A DNA stretch of 64,000 nucleotides from an uncultured Lachnospiraceae bacterium (GTDB lineage Bacteria > Bacillota > Clostridia > Lachnospirales > Lachnospiraceae): positions 62,001 to 126,000 of the forward strand of contig CACZBZ010000003.1 of the NCBI GenBank assembly GCA_902779505.1, read 5' to 3'. The position numbers were made by a program, and so were the translations under genes. Each line of letters starts with the position of its first letter. Positions within the stretch are counted from its first letter, which is position 1. Shown one piece after another: positions 8,006-16,831 of this stretch. The notes below the pieces were generated by a model, which was given only the letters and a program-made list of their open reading frames with translations, was not told the DNA's origin and made no database searches.

Positions 8006-11000
8006 TTATTTCGCCCTCCTCTCCCATTTCAGCGGCAATATCTGCCAGAACGTCTGCTTTGTCTTTTTTTGCATATACTCTCTTTTCATATCCCGGCTTA
8101 AGCTCATTGAATCCGCATACGCTCTTGTATGCACAGTAAGCGCATGCATCGGACAATACATTCGATTCGCTCTTCTTTACCGTCAAAGGAGAGACATCAA
8201 TATTGCCTTCTATGATCTTTTTAGCTATGTCACGTATCTTATAATCCGCATATTTTGAGATGAGCCTCATCTCTCCGGCACTGAGCAATGCATCCTCTGA
8301 ACTGAAGCTGCCGTCCTTTTTACGGTCCACGGGAATAACATCGGACTTAGTAAAATCCGAATTGTCCAATCCGGCTATAACCTCTTCTTCCGAGCACACC
8401 AGTCCTCTGTTACGAAGTTCCTTTCTGATGCTTGCATTGATATCCTCATCACTTGCGTCGGAATTTGCCTTTATGACGGGATCGTCTATGTGATAATAGA
8501 GAAGCGCAGCGGGAATCACATCCTTTTCGGGATTGTCCTTCTTCACTCTTTTTACGGCTTCATTCATGTATACCACCATCTGAAGTTGAACACCCTGATA
8601 GAAAGACGCCAGTGAGAAGTCTTTGTCTCCGGACTTATAGTCTGTTATCTTCACATAGACTCTGTCATCCTCTTCACTCAGATCCACTCTGTCTATCTTA
8701 CCTTTAAGACGCATCTTCTCTTCCTTGTTAAGGCCCACGTTAAGACAGGACAGAGAATCGATTTTTTCAAAAACAAGTTCATAATGAACCGGCTTATAAC
8801 TGCCTTTCCTCAGCTGATAGGCAAGAGTGATTACGCTTCTGTACATAACCTCTTTCATCCTATCCATCACATATCTGTTGGAAGCGCTTTCGTAGAAAAG
8901 AGCATCGGAATATAAGACCGACTCATCCTCTACGATTGCACCGATCATTTCTTTCGCATCTTCTTCGGTAAATGTAAACCAGTCCAGACCTTTCTCTTTC
9001 AGCTTATCGATAAAATGCTGCAAAACACTGTGGTATATACTGCCCATATCTGCGGCGGTAATGCCGTATTCCGCCTTCTCACCGATATTCATGCCGTATT
9101 CCATAAAATAGGAATAGGCGCAGCCTGCGTACTTTTCCATTCTGCTTACGGATGCCCGCAGAGTATCACCATACAAAAGTCCCGCAATCACAGGATCAAG
9201 ATTCTTTCCTTCATATCTGTAAAAGGCATTGTTAATGACCGCCTCCATAAAACTTCTCTCATCGCCGAGAATTGAGAAAAGGATATCCAGATCCTTCTTC
9301 TCATCATCGCTTATGGTATCCTCAAGGGTCTTTCTGACCAATTCGGCATAGTAGACTCCTGCATCCTTATAGGATTCGATTCCGTCTATTCCCTTCCTCT
9401 GATTCCTTCTGATTACGATCTCGGGAAAGAGCGATTCTATCTCCTTTATAACGGGAGAAGGCTTGACGCTTCCGCCTTCATTGTCCATAGCCGTAAAAGA
9501 CAGATAGAGGCCTTTTGAAGGCTTGGTAAGATTGCTGTAGAGATAAAAACGGCTTATATACATCTGCTGTCTGGGAGAAGGCGCAAGTTCTTCTCCGGAA
9601 CCCGTAAGGAATTCCCTTTCCATATCGGATATAATACCGCCCTTGCCGGTGCTCTTAGGCACCCATCCGTCATTAAGACCCAGGAAAAAAAGGTAACTTA
9701 CAGGCTTTATTCGGGTTCTCTCCATATCTCCCACAATTACCCTGTCCACATTCTGCGGAATTGTTCCTATGGATATCTCATCAAATCCCGCTTCAAGAAT
9801 ACCTATAAAATCTTTTAAGACCATGGTCTCATCGCCCACCAGGCTGTTTATCTGCTCAAAAAGCTCCATAGTGGCCCGATAGATCTGACTGTATTCTTTC
9901 TCAGCGGAATAATCTCCCATATCCGCAAACATGGCGGCGTAGTCTTCAAGTTTCTCAAAAGCTTCATTCTGCTGCAAAAAATCATATAAAGCCCTGATGT
10001 ATTCCCCTGCACTGAGACCTTTTGGATTATCAATACCGGCCTTTGTAAGGGGCTCCAGATCCTTCATAAGACTTAACCTTATGTCCTCATACGCAGACAG
10101 AAGCTCTTCTTTATTCTCCTTATCCCCCCACATATCCCTTGTATATCTGGTGAAAAGACGAAGATAAGAGTTCTTTCCCCTTATTCCCGTCTCTCTGACA
10201 TAATTCTCAAGAAGATCGATATCTTCCATCTCAACGCTTGTGAAGCCCGTTCTCAGATATCTGAAAAGACTGTCGTAAGAGAAATTTTCCTTATATAAAT
10301 TAAGTGCTGATTTAATAAATTCCACGAAAGGATTCTGTCCTATACCCGATGTGGAATCAATATAGAGGGGAATATCATACTCTTCAAACTGCTTTTCAAT
10401 CTCAGTTCTGTAGCTGGCCAAGTTTCCGGTGATAACAGCTATATCCCTGTAATAAGCCCCTTCATTTCTTAAGAGTTCTCTAATCTCACACGCAAGGAGC
10501 TTTACTTCCTCCCTTGGATTGTCGCACATGCTTATTCTTATATTATTAACCGAACCTTTGAACGCCTCCGCCGGATATCTGTAAAGTGATTTTTCCAGAT
10601 GAGCCAGTTCCGGATTTGATTCGTAACGAAGATTTTTTTCAAGAAAAACCGTCTCCGAAATCGAAATATCATTGTCTCTGCAGAGCCTATAAAGACTTTT
10701 TAATGACTTGTCCGTCAGCATAAAGAGATCCGAGCCGTTGACTTCACCGGTCACCGCATCTGTGTTGCCGTTAGTCAGCGTAATTATCACCTTTTTGCAG
10801 ACTTTAAGAAGAGCCAAAATGACCTTGTTCTGGACAGGTGTAAAGCCCGTAAAACCATCCAAAATGACAGTACTGTCCTTCAAAATCTCGGATTTGAAGA
10901 TCTCTTTCGCAAGAATATCCATACTCTCTTCGCCGGTAATATATTTCTCGCTGATGTATCTTTTAAATTCGCCATATATAATCTCAAGATCCTTCAGCTT

Positions 11001-11468
11001 GTTGGTCAGAGTAAGCTTCTTATTGTCCGATGCATAGTCGATCAGTCTGGACATATCTTTGGGGCTTATATCATATTGCATGAATTCCGACAGAGCAGAC
11101 TTGATCTCATGTATATATCCTGCCTTATCCAGCTTACTGCCAAGGTAAGGTATCTTCTCCTTAACGGTTACGGCACACTGTCTTAAGACCAGATTCTTCC
11201 CCGTATCGTCGATAACAGGCAGCCTGTAGCCCCCTGTCTCCTCAAATATCCTATAAGCAAGGCGGGAAAAACTTAATACATCGATATTCATTATTCCGCC
11301 TGCCGGAGACTTCTTAACAAGATCCTTCTGGGTCTGCATGGTAAACTGATCCGGAACAATCATAAAAAAGCGCTCTCTAAGAGATTCTGATGCCTCTTTC
11401 ATAATAATGTCGCTGACATATTCACTTTTTCCGGAGCCGCTGGGGCCCAAAACCATCTGTAAACCCAT
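7998..11468 (-). CDS. addB: Helicase-exonuclease AddAB, AddB subunit
   Basis: Partner of AddA in recombinational repair; it carries a second RecB-type nuclease and a 4Fe-4S cluster. The 1156-residue protein starts with the P-loop GPSGSGKSEYV, has the nuclease motif ITDYKSGDK near residue 955, and shows the cysteines of the iron-sulphur staple: one in YAGCAYSYF near 785 and three in CAYCAYKSVC near 1107. An AAGAGG site precedes the ATG. It is the first gene of the addB-addA unit and lies downstream of a TetR gene that has its own terminator. Confidence 0.97.
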   Translation of the reverse strand: MGLQMVLGPSGSGKSEYVSDIIMKEASESLRERFFMIVPDQFTMQTQKDLVKKSPAGGIMNIDVLSFSRLAYRIFEETGGYRLPVIDDTGKNLVLRQCAVTVKEKIPYLGSKLDKAGYIHEIKSALSEFMQYDISPKDMSRLIDYASDNKKLTLTNKLKDLEIIYGEFKRYISEKYITGEESMDILAKEIFKSEILKDSTVILDGFTGFTPVQNKVILALLKVCKKVIITLTNGNTDAVTGEVNGSDLFMLTDKSLKSLYRLCRDNDISISETVFLEKNLRYESNPELAHLEKSLYRYPAEAFKGSVNNIRISMCDNPREEVKLLACEIRELLRNEGAYYRDIAVITGNLASYRTEIEKQFEEYDIPLYIDSTSGIGQNPFVEFIKSALNLYKENFSYDSLFRYLRTGFTSVEMEDIDLLENYVRETGIRGKNSYLRLFTRYTRDMWGDKENKEELLSAYEDIRLSLMKDLEPLTKAGIDNPKGLSAGEYIRALYDFLQQNEAFEKLEDYAAMFADMGDYSAEKEYSQIYRATMELFEQINSLVGDETMVLKDFIGILEAGFDEISIGTIPQNVDRVIVGDMERTRIKPVSYLFFLGLNDGWVPKSTGKGGIISDMEREFLTGSGEELAPSPRQQMYISRFYLYSNLTKPSKGLYLSFTAMDNEGGSVKPSPVIKEIESLFPEIVIRRNQRKGIDGIESYKDAGVYYAELVRKTLEDTISDDEKKDLDILFSILGDERSFMEAVINNAFYRYEGKNLDPVIAGLLYGDTLRASVSRMEKYAGCAYSYFMEYGMNIGEKAEYGITAADMGSIYHSVLQHFIDKLKEKGLDWFTFTEEDAKEMIGAIVEDESVLYSDALFYESASNRYVMDRMKEVMYRSVITLAYQLRKGSYKPVHYELVFEKIDSLSCLNVGLNKEEKMRLKGKIDRVDLSEEDDRVYVKITDYKSGDKDFSLASFYQGVQLQMVVYMNEAVKRVKKDNPEKDVIPAALLYYHIDDPVIKANSDASDEDINASIRKELRNRGLVCSEEEVIAGLDNSDFTKSDVIPVDRKKDGSFSSEDALLSAGEMRLISKYADYKIRDIAKKIIEGNIDVSPLTVKKSESNVLSDACAYCAYKSVCGFNELKPGYEKRVYAKKDKADVLADIAAEMGEEGEING

Positions 11469-11593
11469 TCTCTACCTCTTGTTGTGACTCTGATATTCCG
11501 CTTAAGCAGGCTCTGTCTGACCTAGCGCGGATGTCACTTCAATGCCTTTACAATAAAAAATTATACACTATAATCAGTCCCCTTTATAGTACA

Positions 11594-11620
11594 AAAACCC
11601 GCCGAAAATCGGCGGGTTTT
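11594..11620 (-). terminator. Intrinsic terminator after the TetR gene
   Basis: A near-perfect hairpin AAAACCCGCCGA / TCGGCGGGTTTT with loop AAA, T-rich on both sides. It lies 36 nt past the TetR stop codon and separates that gene from addB. Confidence 0.9.
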
Positions 11621-11655
11621 AATAATATCACACGTTATTGATTGTTCTCTTTTCT

Positions 11656-12258
11656 TTATCTGTCCATGGCCATGATTCTGATCATTCCCATATATTCAAC
11701 AATCTGTGTATAGAGTGCTTCCGGCTGGAAATTGCCGCTCTCCATACTCTCCCTTGTGAGACCCTGGGATATATATTTGATCATGTTGTTAACCTTGACC
11801 ATGTCAACTCCCTCTCTCAAAAGCGGCTTTGAAAGAGATTCTTCAAAATCACTCATGGCTTTGATGTAGCTTGATATTACTGTCTTCGCTTCATCCGAGC
11901 AGTCCGCATCGGTCCATGTGGCCGCTCCCTGAACGAATTCAACCATATAAGGGTAATTCTGCAGTACTCCGGTCTTGGCCCTCATCAGTTTTTCATGATA
12001 TGCGAAGTATTCCCCTTCCTCTCCGATGACTCTGCTGTATTCATACATGAGATACTTCACACTGTAATCCACAAGGAAGGAATAAAGCCCTGATTTGGAC
12101 CCGAAATAATGAAAGAGCAGTCCCTTGCTTATACCTGCTTCCTTAACTATGTCATCGGTGCTGGCATGCTTATAGCCGTTAAGGGCAAATATCATAAGTG
12201 CAGCGTTGATAATTCTGTCCTGCTTTTCACTTTTTAAGTCAAAGAACTTCTGATTCAT
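11656..12258 (-). CDS. TetR/AcrR family transcriptional regulator
   Basis: A 200-residue one-component repressor. The N-terminal helix-turn-helix is clear (DDIVKEAGISKGLLFHYFGSK, residues 35-55), preceded by the typical RIINAALMIFALNGYKHAS. The C-terminal ligand domain is not diagnostic. It is divergent from a small membrane protein gene at 12481, which is the natural candidate target besides itself. A GAAGG site precedes the ATG. The effector and regulon cannot be named from sequence. Confidence 0.9.
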   Translation of the reverse strand: MNQKFFDLKSEKQDRIINAALMIFALNGYKHASTDDIVKEAGISKGLLFHYFGSKSGLYSFLVDYSVKYLMYEYSRVIGEEGEYFAYHEKLMRAKTGVLQNYPYMVEFVQGAATWTDADCSDEAKTVISSYIKAMSDFEESLSKPLLREGVDMVKVNNMIKYISQGLTRESMESGNFQPEALYTQIVEYMGMIRIMAMDR

Positions 12259-12305
12259 TAATGTAACCTTCTCCCGGGCAAAAGCCCTTTTTTAATACTT
12301 TTTCA

Positions 12306-12348
12306 ATTCTATCACAGATAGTCGGGGGCAAACAAGACTATTCCAGTC
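12306..12348 (-). promoter_or_regulatory. Possible TetR-gene promoter with adjacent inverted repeat
   Basis: On the minus strand TTGTTT (12330-12335) and TAGAAT (12306-12311) are 18 nt apart. The imperfect dyad GACT-ATTCC-AGTC (12336-12348) abuts the -35 box and could be an operator. The dyad is short, so this is tentative. Confidence 0.3.
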
Positions 12349-12480
12349 AATACATCCTGTTATTTTTTTCTTCATGTGTTATCCTATGTCAGCCTATACA
12401 ACATCTTGTATTTTGGCGGATTTGATAGTAAAATAAATCATATGGAAATAATTCATAAGGAAAGGAGTATCATTTCACTT

Positions 12481-12672
12481 ATGAGAAAATTTATTAAGAA
12501 CTTACTTATCTTCATAGGAATAGTTGCTGCCATAGCGGGTGCACTTTACTGTGTTTACCGTCTTCTGATTGCAACCGACAATGTCTCCGGAACGGATGAC
12601 GATTCAAAAGACTCCATTCTCTATGAGCCCATGAAGCGTCGTTACATCAAGCTCAACCTTCCTGAAGAATAA
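12481..12672 (+). CDS. Small single-pass membrane protein
   Basis: A 63-residue protein with a short basic N-terminus (MRKFIKN), one hydrophobic segment (about residues 8-28) and an acidic then basic tail containing YEPMKRRYIKL. No family recognised. The reading frame extends upstream to 12376, but the ATG at 12481 is preferred because AAAGGAG lies 13 nt before it and the upstream extension has no membrane or coding character. A strong terminator follows 8 nt after the stop codon, which supports a real short transcript. It is divergent from the TetR gene. Confidence 0.6.
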   Translation: MRKFIKNLLIFIGIVAAIAGALYCVYRLLIATDNVSGTDDDSKDSILYEPMKRRYIKLNLPEE

Positions 12673-12680
12673 AAGCATAG

Positions 12681-12713
12681 AAAAGGACCTGTAACATTGT
12701 TACAGGTCCTTTT
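12681..12713. terminator. Bidirectional intrinsic terminator
   Basis: A 15-bp perfect stem AAAAGGACCTGTAAC / GTTACAGGTCCTTTT with a 3-nt loop, T-rich on both sides, between the convergent small membrane protein gene and the DUF2225 gene. Confidence 0.93.
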
Positions 12714-12739
12714 CTATATCCGTAAGTTCCTATACGGGC

Positions 12740-13582
12740 TTACTTCTTAATCTTAGCCATTACTTCTTCTTTAAGGTCTCTTACCTTGTCCTTCATTCTC
12801 GGTGAACATGAAGGTGAAGCAAGAAGGTTGGATATCATCTTTGAACATACATCATAATGCTCGAATCTGTCAGCCAGGCAGGCTATAATATAGTCTACAG
12901 TGGCCTCATCCATACCGCACATAGGGAAGGATTCGCTCTGTCTTGCTGCTATAAAGCCGTCATATGCATTCTTGAGGAACTCGTTCTCAAGAGCCTGAGC
13001 CTGAGCATATTTAGGATCTTCTTTTCCGCTGCCTGCCTCAATATCTTCCTGATAGCTTCTGCATAACCAGCCGGCACGAAGACATATATAAGCCTTTTCA
13101 CTGGCCTTTGCGTTCTTAACAACCGCATTGGCAAGGGCAAGTTTGTATCTTCCTATAGCCTCTTCGTATGTATAGACAGGATGTTCCTGATTGTCTCCCT
13201 TATATGTAGCGGAGATCTTCTCAAGTATGTTCTTTCTCTGCACGGGTGTAACCGGCTTGAAGAATCTTGTAACTGTTGTAAAACCACACTTGGGACATGA
13301 TACAATATCGTATTTCAAAGGTTCGATATGTTCAAATCTCGCTCTCAGATCCATATCGGTTCCCACAAGTCTTGCCTTACCGGCTCTGATAGCTCTGTTT
13401 TTAAAAGAGTTGTAACAAATGGGACATTCGTATGTCTTATCCAGGAGGAAATCCTCTTCCTTAATCTCAGGAGCTTTCTTCTCTTCAGTATCTTCCTTGG
13501 GCTTCTGATCTTCGAAAAGATTCATGCCATTCATATTCCCCAGGCCCATTCCTTCAAGGCCGCCAAAAATGTTTGTATCCAT
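12740..13582 (-). CDS. DUF2225 domain-containing protein
   Basis: A 280-residue probable metal-binding protein of unknown function. A leading glycine/methionine-rich stretch is followed by a zinc-ribbon-like CPICYNSF near residue 55 and CPKCGFTT near 99, then helical repeats resembling TPR units. I chose the ATG at 13582 because GGAGG lies 11 nt upstream; an in-frame ATG 6 codons earlier has no ribosome binding site. It lies 24 nt behind glnS and is the last gene of the operon running from the GGDEF-EAL gene. Confidence 0.85.
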   Translation of the reverse strand: MDTNIFGGLEGMGLGNMNGMNLFEDQKPKEDTEEKKAPEIKEEDFLLDKTYECPICYNSFKNRAIRAGKARLVGTDMDLRARFEHIEPLKYDIVSCPKCGFTTVTRFFKPVTPVQRKNILEKISATYKGDNQEHPVYTYEEAIGRYKLALANAVVKNAKASEKAYICLRAGWLCRSYQEDIEAGSGKEDPKYAQAQALENEFLKNAYDGFIAARQSESFPMCGMDEATVDYIIACLADRFEHYDVCSKMISNLLASPSCSPRMKDKVRDLKEEVMAKIKK

Positions 13583-13606
13583 TTTAACCGTGTCCTCCAT
13601 CTATTC

Positions 13607-15283
13607 TTAATCGTTCTTAGGAAGTACAAATGAGCTCTTTAAAGATACTATCCTGTTAAAGACAAGATTCTCATCCTTACTGTCCTTGTAATCCACACAG
13701 TAGAAGCCGTTACGTACGAACTGGAAGCTGTCAAATCCCTTGGCTCCCTTTACACAAGGCTCTATGTAACAGTTCTTCTTAACCTCAATTGAATTGGGAT
13801 TCAGGTTTAGACTGCCATCTTCTTTATAAACACCCTTTTCCTCATCAATCAAGTTTTCATATAATCTGCACTCTGCTTTTACAGCCGTAGAGGCACATAC
13901 CCAGTGGATGGTTCCCTTTACTTTACGTCCGTCGGGGCTGTTTCCGCCCTTTGAAGCGGGATCGTAAGTACAGTGTACCACAGTTATATTACCGTTTTCA
14001 TCTTTTTCAAAGCCGACGCACTTAGCAAAGTAAGCGTTCATAAGTCTTACTTCATTGCCGGGGAAGAGTCTGAAGTATTTCTTGGGAGGCTCCTCCATAA
14101 AGTCGTCTCTTTCAATATAAAGCTCTCTGCCGAAAGGTACCTGTCTTGTTCCCAATTCCTCGTTTTCCAGGTTGTTGGGAATCTCAAGCATCTCGGTCTG
14201 TCCTTCGGGATAATTGTCTATAACAAGCTTAATGGGATCCAAAGCCGCCATAACACGGGCCTTCTTAAGCTTAAGATCCTCTCTTATACAATACTCAAGC
14301 ATTGCATAATCTACAGAGGAATTACTCTTGCTTACTCCGCAAAGATCAACAAAAAGCTTAATCGACTCGGGAGTGAAACCTCTTCTTCTTAAAGCCGCAA
14401 TGGATACAAGACGGGGATCGTCCCAGCCGTCCACAATACCGTCCTCTACCAGCTTCTTGATATATCTCTTACCTGTTACGACATTGGTAAGGTACATCTT
14501 GGCAAACTCGGTCTGCTTGGGAGCCTGCTCAGGCTTCTCCTTGTATCCACACTCGATAAGTACCCAGTCATAAAGAGGTCTGTGATCCTCGAATTCCAGA
14601 GTACATATTGAATTGGTTATTCCCTCGATAGCATCCTCAATGGGATGTGCGAAGTCATACATGGGATAGATGCACCACTTGTCTCCCGTATTGTGATGAG
14701 TCATATGAGCAACTCTGTATATAACGGGATCTCTCATGTTCATATTGGGAGATGCCATATCTATCTTGGCACGTAAAACTTTAGTTCCGTCCTCGAATTT
14801 TCCTGCCTTCATATCTTCAAAGAGACTAAGGTTCTCTTCCACAGCTCTCTCTCTTGAAGGATCGTTTTTGCCGGCTTCCGTAAGAGTTCCTCTGTATTCC
14901 TTGATCTCATCCGCTGTAAGGTCGGATACATAAGCCTTTCCCTTCTTGATAAGCTTTACGGCATTTTCATACATCTGGTCAAAATAGTCCGAAGCAAAGA
15001 AGAGTCTGTCCTCCCAATCTGCTCCCAGCCATTCGATATCTTTTTTGATGGATTCAACGAATTCCGTCTTTTCCTTGGTAGGATTGGTATCATCAAATCT
15101 CATATTGAACTTGCCGCCGTATTCCTTGGCAAGTCCGTAGTTAAGAAGAATACTCTTTGCATGTCCTATATGAAGATATCCGTTGGGTTCCGGAGGAAAT
15201 CTTGTGTGGACTGTATCATACACTCCATCCGCCAGATCCTTGTCTATCATCTGTTCAATAAAATTTCTGCTTTCAGTACTCAT
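13607..15283 (-). CDS. glnS: Glutamine--tRNA ligase
   Basis: Class I aminoacyl-tRNA synthetase charging tRNA-Gln directly. The 558-residue protein has the HIGH-box variant [13 protein letters not shown] near residue 32 and the class I synthetase core; the anticodon-binding beta-barrels occupy the C-terminal third, with length normal for GlnRS. A GGGAG site is 7 nt before the ATG. Many Firmicutes instead use the GatCAB amidotransferase route; GlnRS in Clostridia is considered an acquired gene. It sits 30 nt behind the DHH gene and is probably cotranscribed with it. Confidence 0.96.
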   Translation of the reverse strand: MSTESRNFIEQMIDKDLADGVYDTVHTRFPPEPNGYLHIGHAKSILLNYGLAKEYGGKFNMRFDDTNPTKEKTEFVESIKKDIEWLGADWEDRLFFASDYFDQMYENAVKLIKKGKAYVSDLTADEIKEYRGTLTEAGKNDPSRERAVEENLSLFEDMKAGKFEDGTKVLRAKIDMASPNMNMRDPVIYRVAHMTHHNTGDKWCIYPMYDFAHPIEDAIEGITNSICTLEFEDHRPLYDWVLIECGYKEKPEQAPKQTEFAKMYLTNVVTGKRYIKKLVEDGIVDGWDDPRLVSIAALRRRGFTPESIKLFVDLCGVSKSNSSVDYAMLEYCIREDLKLKKARVMAALDPIKLVIDNYPEGQTEMLEIPNNLENEELGTRQVPFGRELYIERDDFMEEPPKKYFRLFPGNEVRLMNAYFAKCVGFEKDENGNITVVHCTYDPASKGGNSPDGRKVKGTIHWVCASTAVKAECRLYENLIDEEKGVYKEDGSLNLNPNSIEVKKNCYIEPCVKGAKGFDSFQFVRNGFYCVDYKDSKDENLVFNRIVSLKSSFVLPKND

Positions 15284-15313
15284 TGTATTACTCCCAATCT
15301 GTATATTTACGGG

Positions 15314-16831
15314 CTATTTCCCGACTTTATCGTAAGTGATGGACATTATATCCTTTTCAATCACATAATAATCGTGATCGTCATCCGTTCTCACGGCAAT
15401 ATAATCTCCCGGCTTACCGAGCATATAGGACTCCTCATCCCATCTGGTAAATATTTTAACATAATGGTCAAGTTCTTTCGCATATACCTGTGTTCCGCCG
15501 GATGAAATACACTGGCGGGCAAGGTCATCTATCTGCTTTACCTCTCCCGTAGCCCTGTTGGTTATCTTGGGTATATAGAGGTTCTCAACCGGACTGAGGG
15601 TGGAGTCATAAGGCTTATCTATAGCCGTGTAAGACTTGGCAAATTTGCTCTCCGTTGTGGGATATACCTCGCCCTTTACACCAATCATGATGAAGAGGTC
15701 CTCGGTAATCTTAAGCTCCACGTCGCCTTCCATGGTTCTTACATTGATCATGGTTCCCACGGGGAATACATCCATGCCTCTCACATAGCCTATATTAATG
15801 GCTTTTTTACTGTAAAGCTCCATACCTTCGTTGCTCAGTGCAGCCTCTGCGGTATTGAGTATCTCAGTCTCATCAAAATAAGAATTGAGCCTGTCACCGA
15901 AAAATGACTCGGAATGAACTCCGGGATATTCCTTTTCACAGAGAGATCTCTTGATGAATCCACCGGCCTTATCGGTATGTCCGCCTCCGGAGCCCACGTT
16001 ACGGCAGAGATATTCCGCCAATTCGTTGGCCTTAACTTCCTTGACACAGCTTCTTACGGATATCTTGAAGCCGTCCGTAAGCTCATTGTAGACCACGCAG
16101 ACATCCACTCCGTCCACCTGAAGAAGAAAGTCGCTTATAAGACCTAATATATTGGGGTCACAGGGACCCGATTTAACAAGAGAGAATCTGTTCTTGTCAT
16201 TGTATATATTTCTGATCAGGGCTATTCCCGCTATCTCAAGCTCATCTCTTGATATGTTGGAATTCCTGAAGAGATTGATATAACTCTTATTGCATATGAT
16301 ATTGTCTCTGAGGTCCATATCAAGAGGATTATGGATCTCGGTAAAAGACTGGGTATCGGTGTAGAGCCCGTAATAAAGCGCCGTTCCCAGAGCAGAATCG
16401 GCCTCAAAATCAAAGCCCTCATCCTTCATCATCTTCCAGCAGAGGGTTGAGCAGCTGCCCAAATCCGGTCTTATTACACAAAGCTCGTTTTCCATGATCT
16501 CAGGCTGATGATGATCTATGACAGCAATGGTTTTTGCCTTAAGACCGCTTATATTGCTGCAGCCGTACTGGCAGTCCACCGTAAGAAGAAGGCCCTCCGT
16601 CTCTTCGTCCGAATCCTTTACATAGGTCACGGGAATGTTAAGTCTGTCCACCATAAGCAGAAGATTGGACTTGCTTATGGGAAAACGTCCGGAATAAACA
16701 AATCTTACATCCTTGCCTTTTGAAGAAAAGTACTTATACATCGCATATCCCGAAGCGAGCGCGTCCGCATCGGGATTGTCGTGACACTGTATGGTTATGG
16801 GATTATAGCCTTCAAGCTCTTTTAAAGTCAT
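15314..16831 (-). CDS. DHH/DHHA1 family phosphoesterase
   Basis: A 505-residue protein of the NrnA/GdpP-type phosphoesterase superfamily. The DHH metal motifs are all present: HDNPDADALASG near residue 17, VDCQYG near 109 and VIDHHQPE near 128; DHHA1 is represented by GGGHTDKAGGF near 284. The C-terminal ~190 residues are an unassigned extension. Known members cleave short oligonucleotides or linear dinucleotides such as pApA and pGpG. The gene overlaps the upstream GGDEF-EAL gene by ATGA, so it is likely made with it; a role in degrading pGpG is an inference from this linkage. Confidence 0.88.
   Translation of the reverse strand: MTLKELEGYNPITIQCHDNPDADALASGYAMYKYFSSKGKDVRFVYSGRFPISKSNLLLMVDRLNIPVTYVKDSDEETEGLLLTVDCQYGCSNISGLKAKTIAVIDHHQPEIMENELCVIRPDLGSCSTLCWKMMKDEGFDFEADSALGTALYYGLYTDTQSFTEIHNPLDMDLRDNIICNKSYINLFRNSNISRDELEIAGIALIRNIYNDKNRFSLVKSGPCDPNILGLISDFLLQVDGVDVCVVYNELTDGFKISVRSCVKEVKANELAEYLCRNVGSGGGHTDKAGGFIKRSLCEKEYPGVHSESFFGDRLNSYFDETEILNTAEAALSNEGMELYSKKAINIGYVRGMDVFPVGTMINVRTMEGDVELKITEDLFIMIGVKGEVYPTTESKFAKSYTAIDKPYDSTLSPVENLYIPKITNRATGEVKQIDDLARQCISSGGTQVYAKELDHYVKIFTRWDEESYMLGKPGDYIAVRTDDDHDYYVIEKDIMSITYDKVGK

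Noticed and set aside
12336..12348. Strong TetR operator
   Set aside because: Only four base pairs per arm; listed at low confidence with the promoter rather than as a finding.
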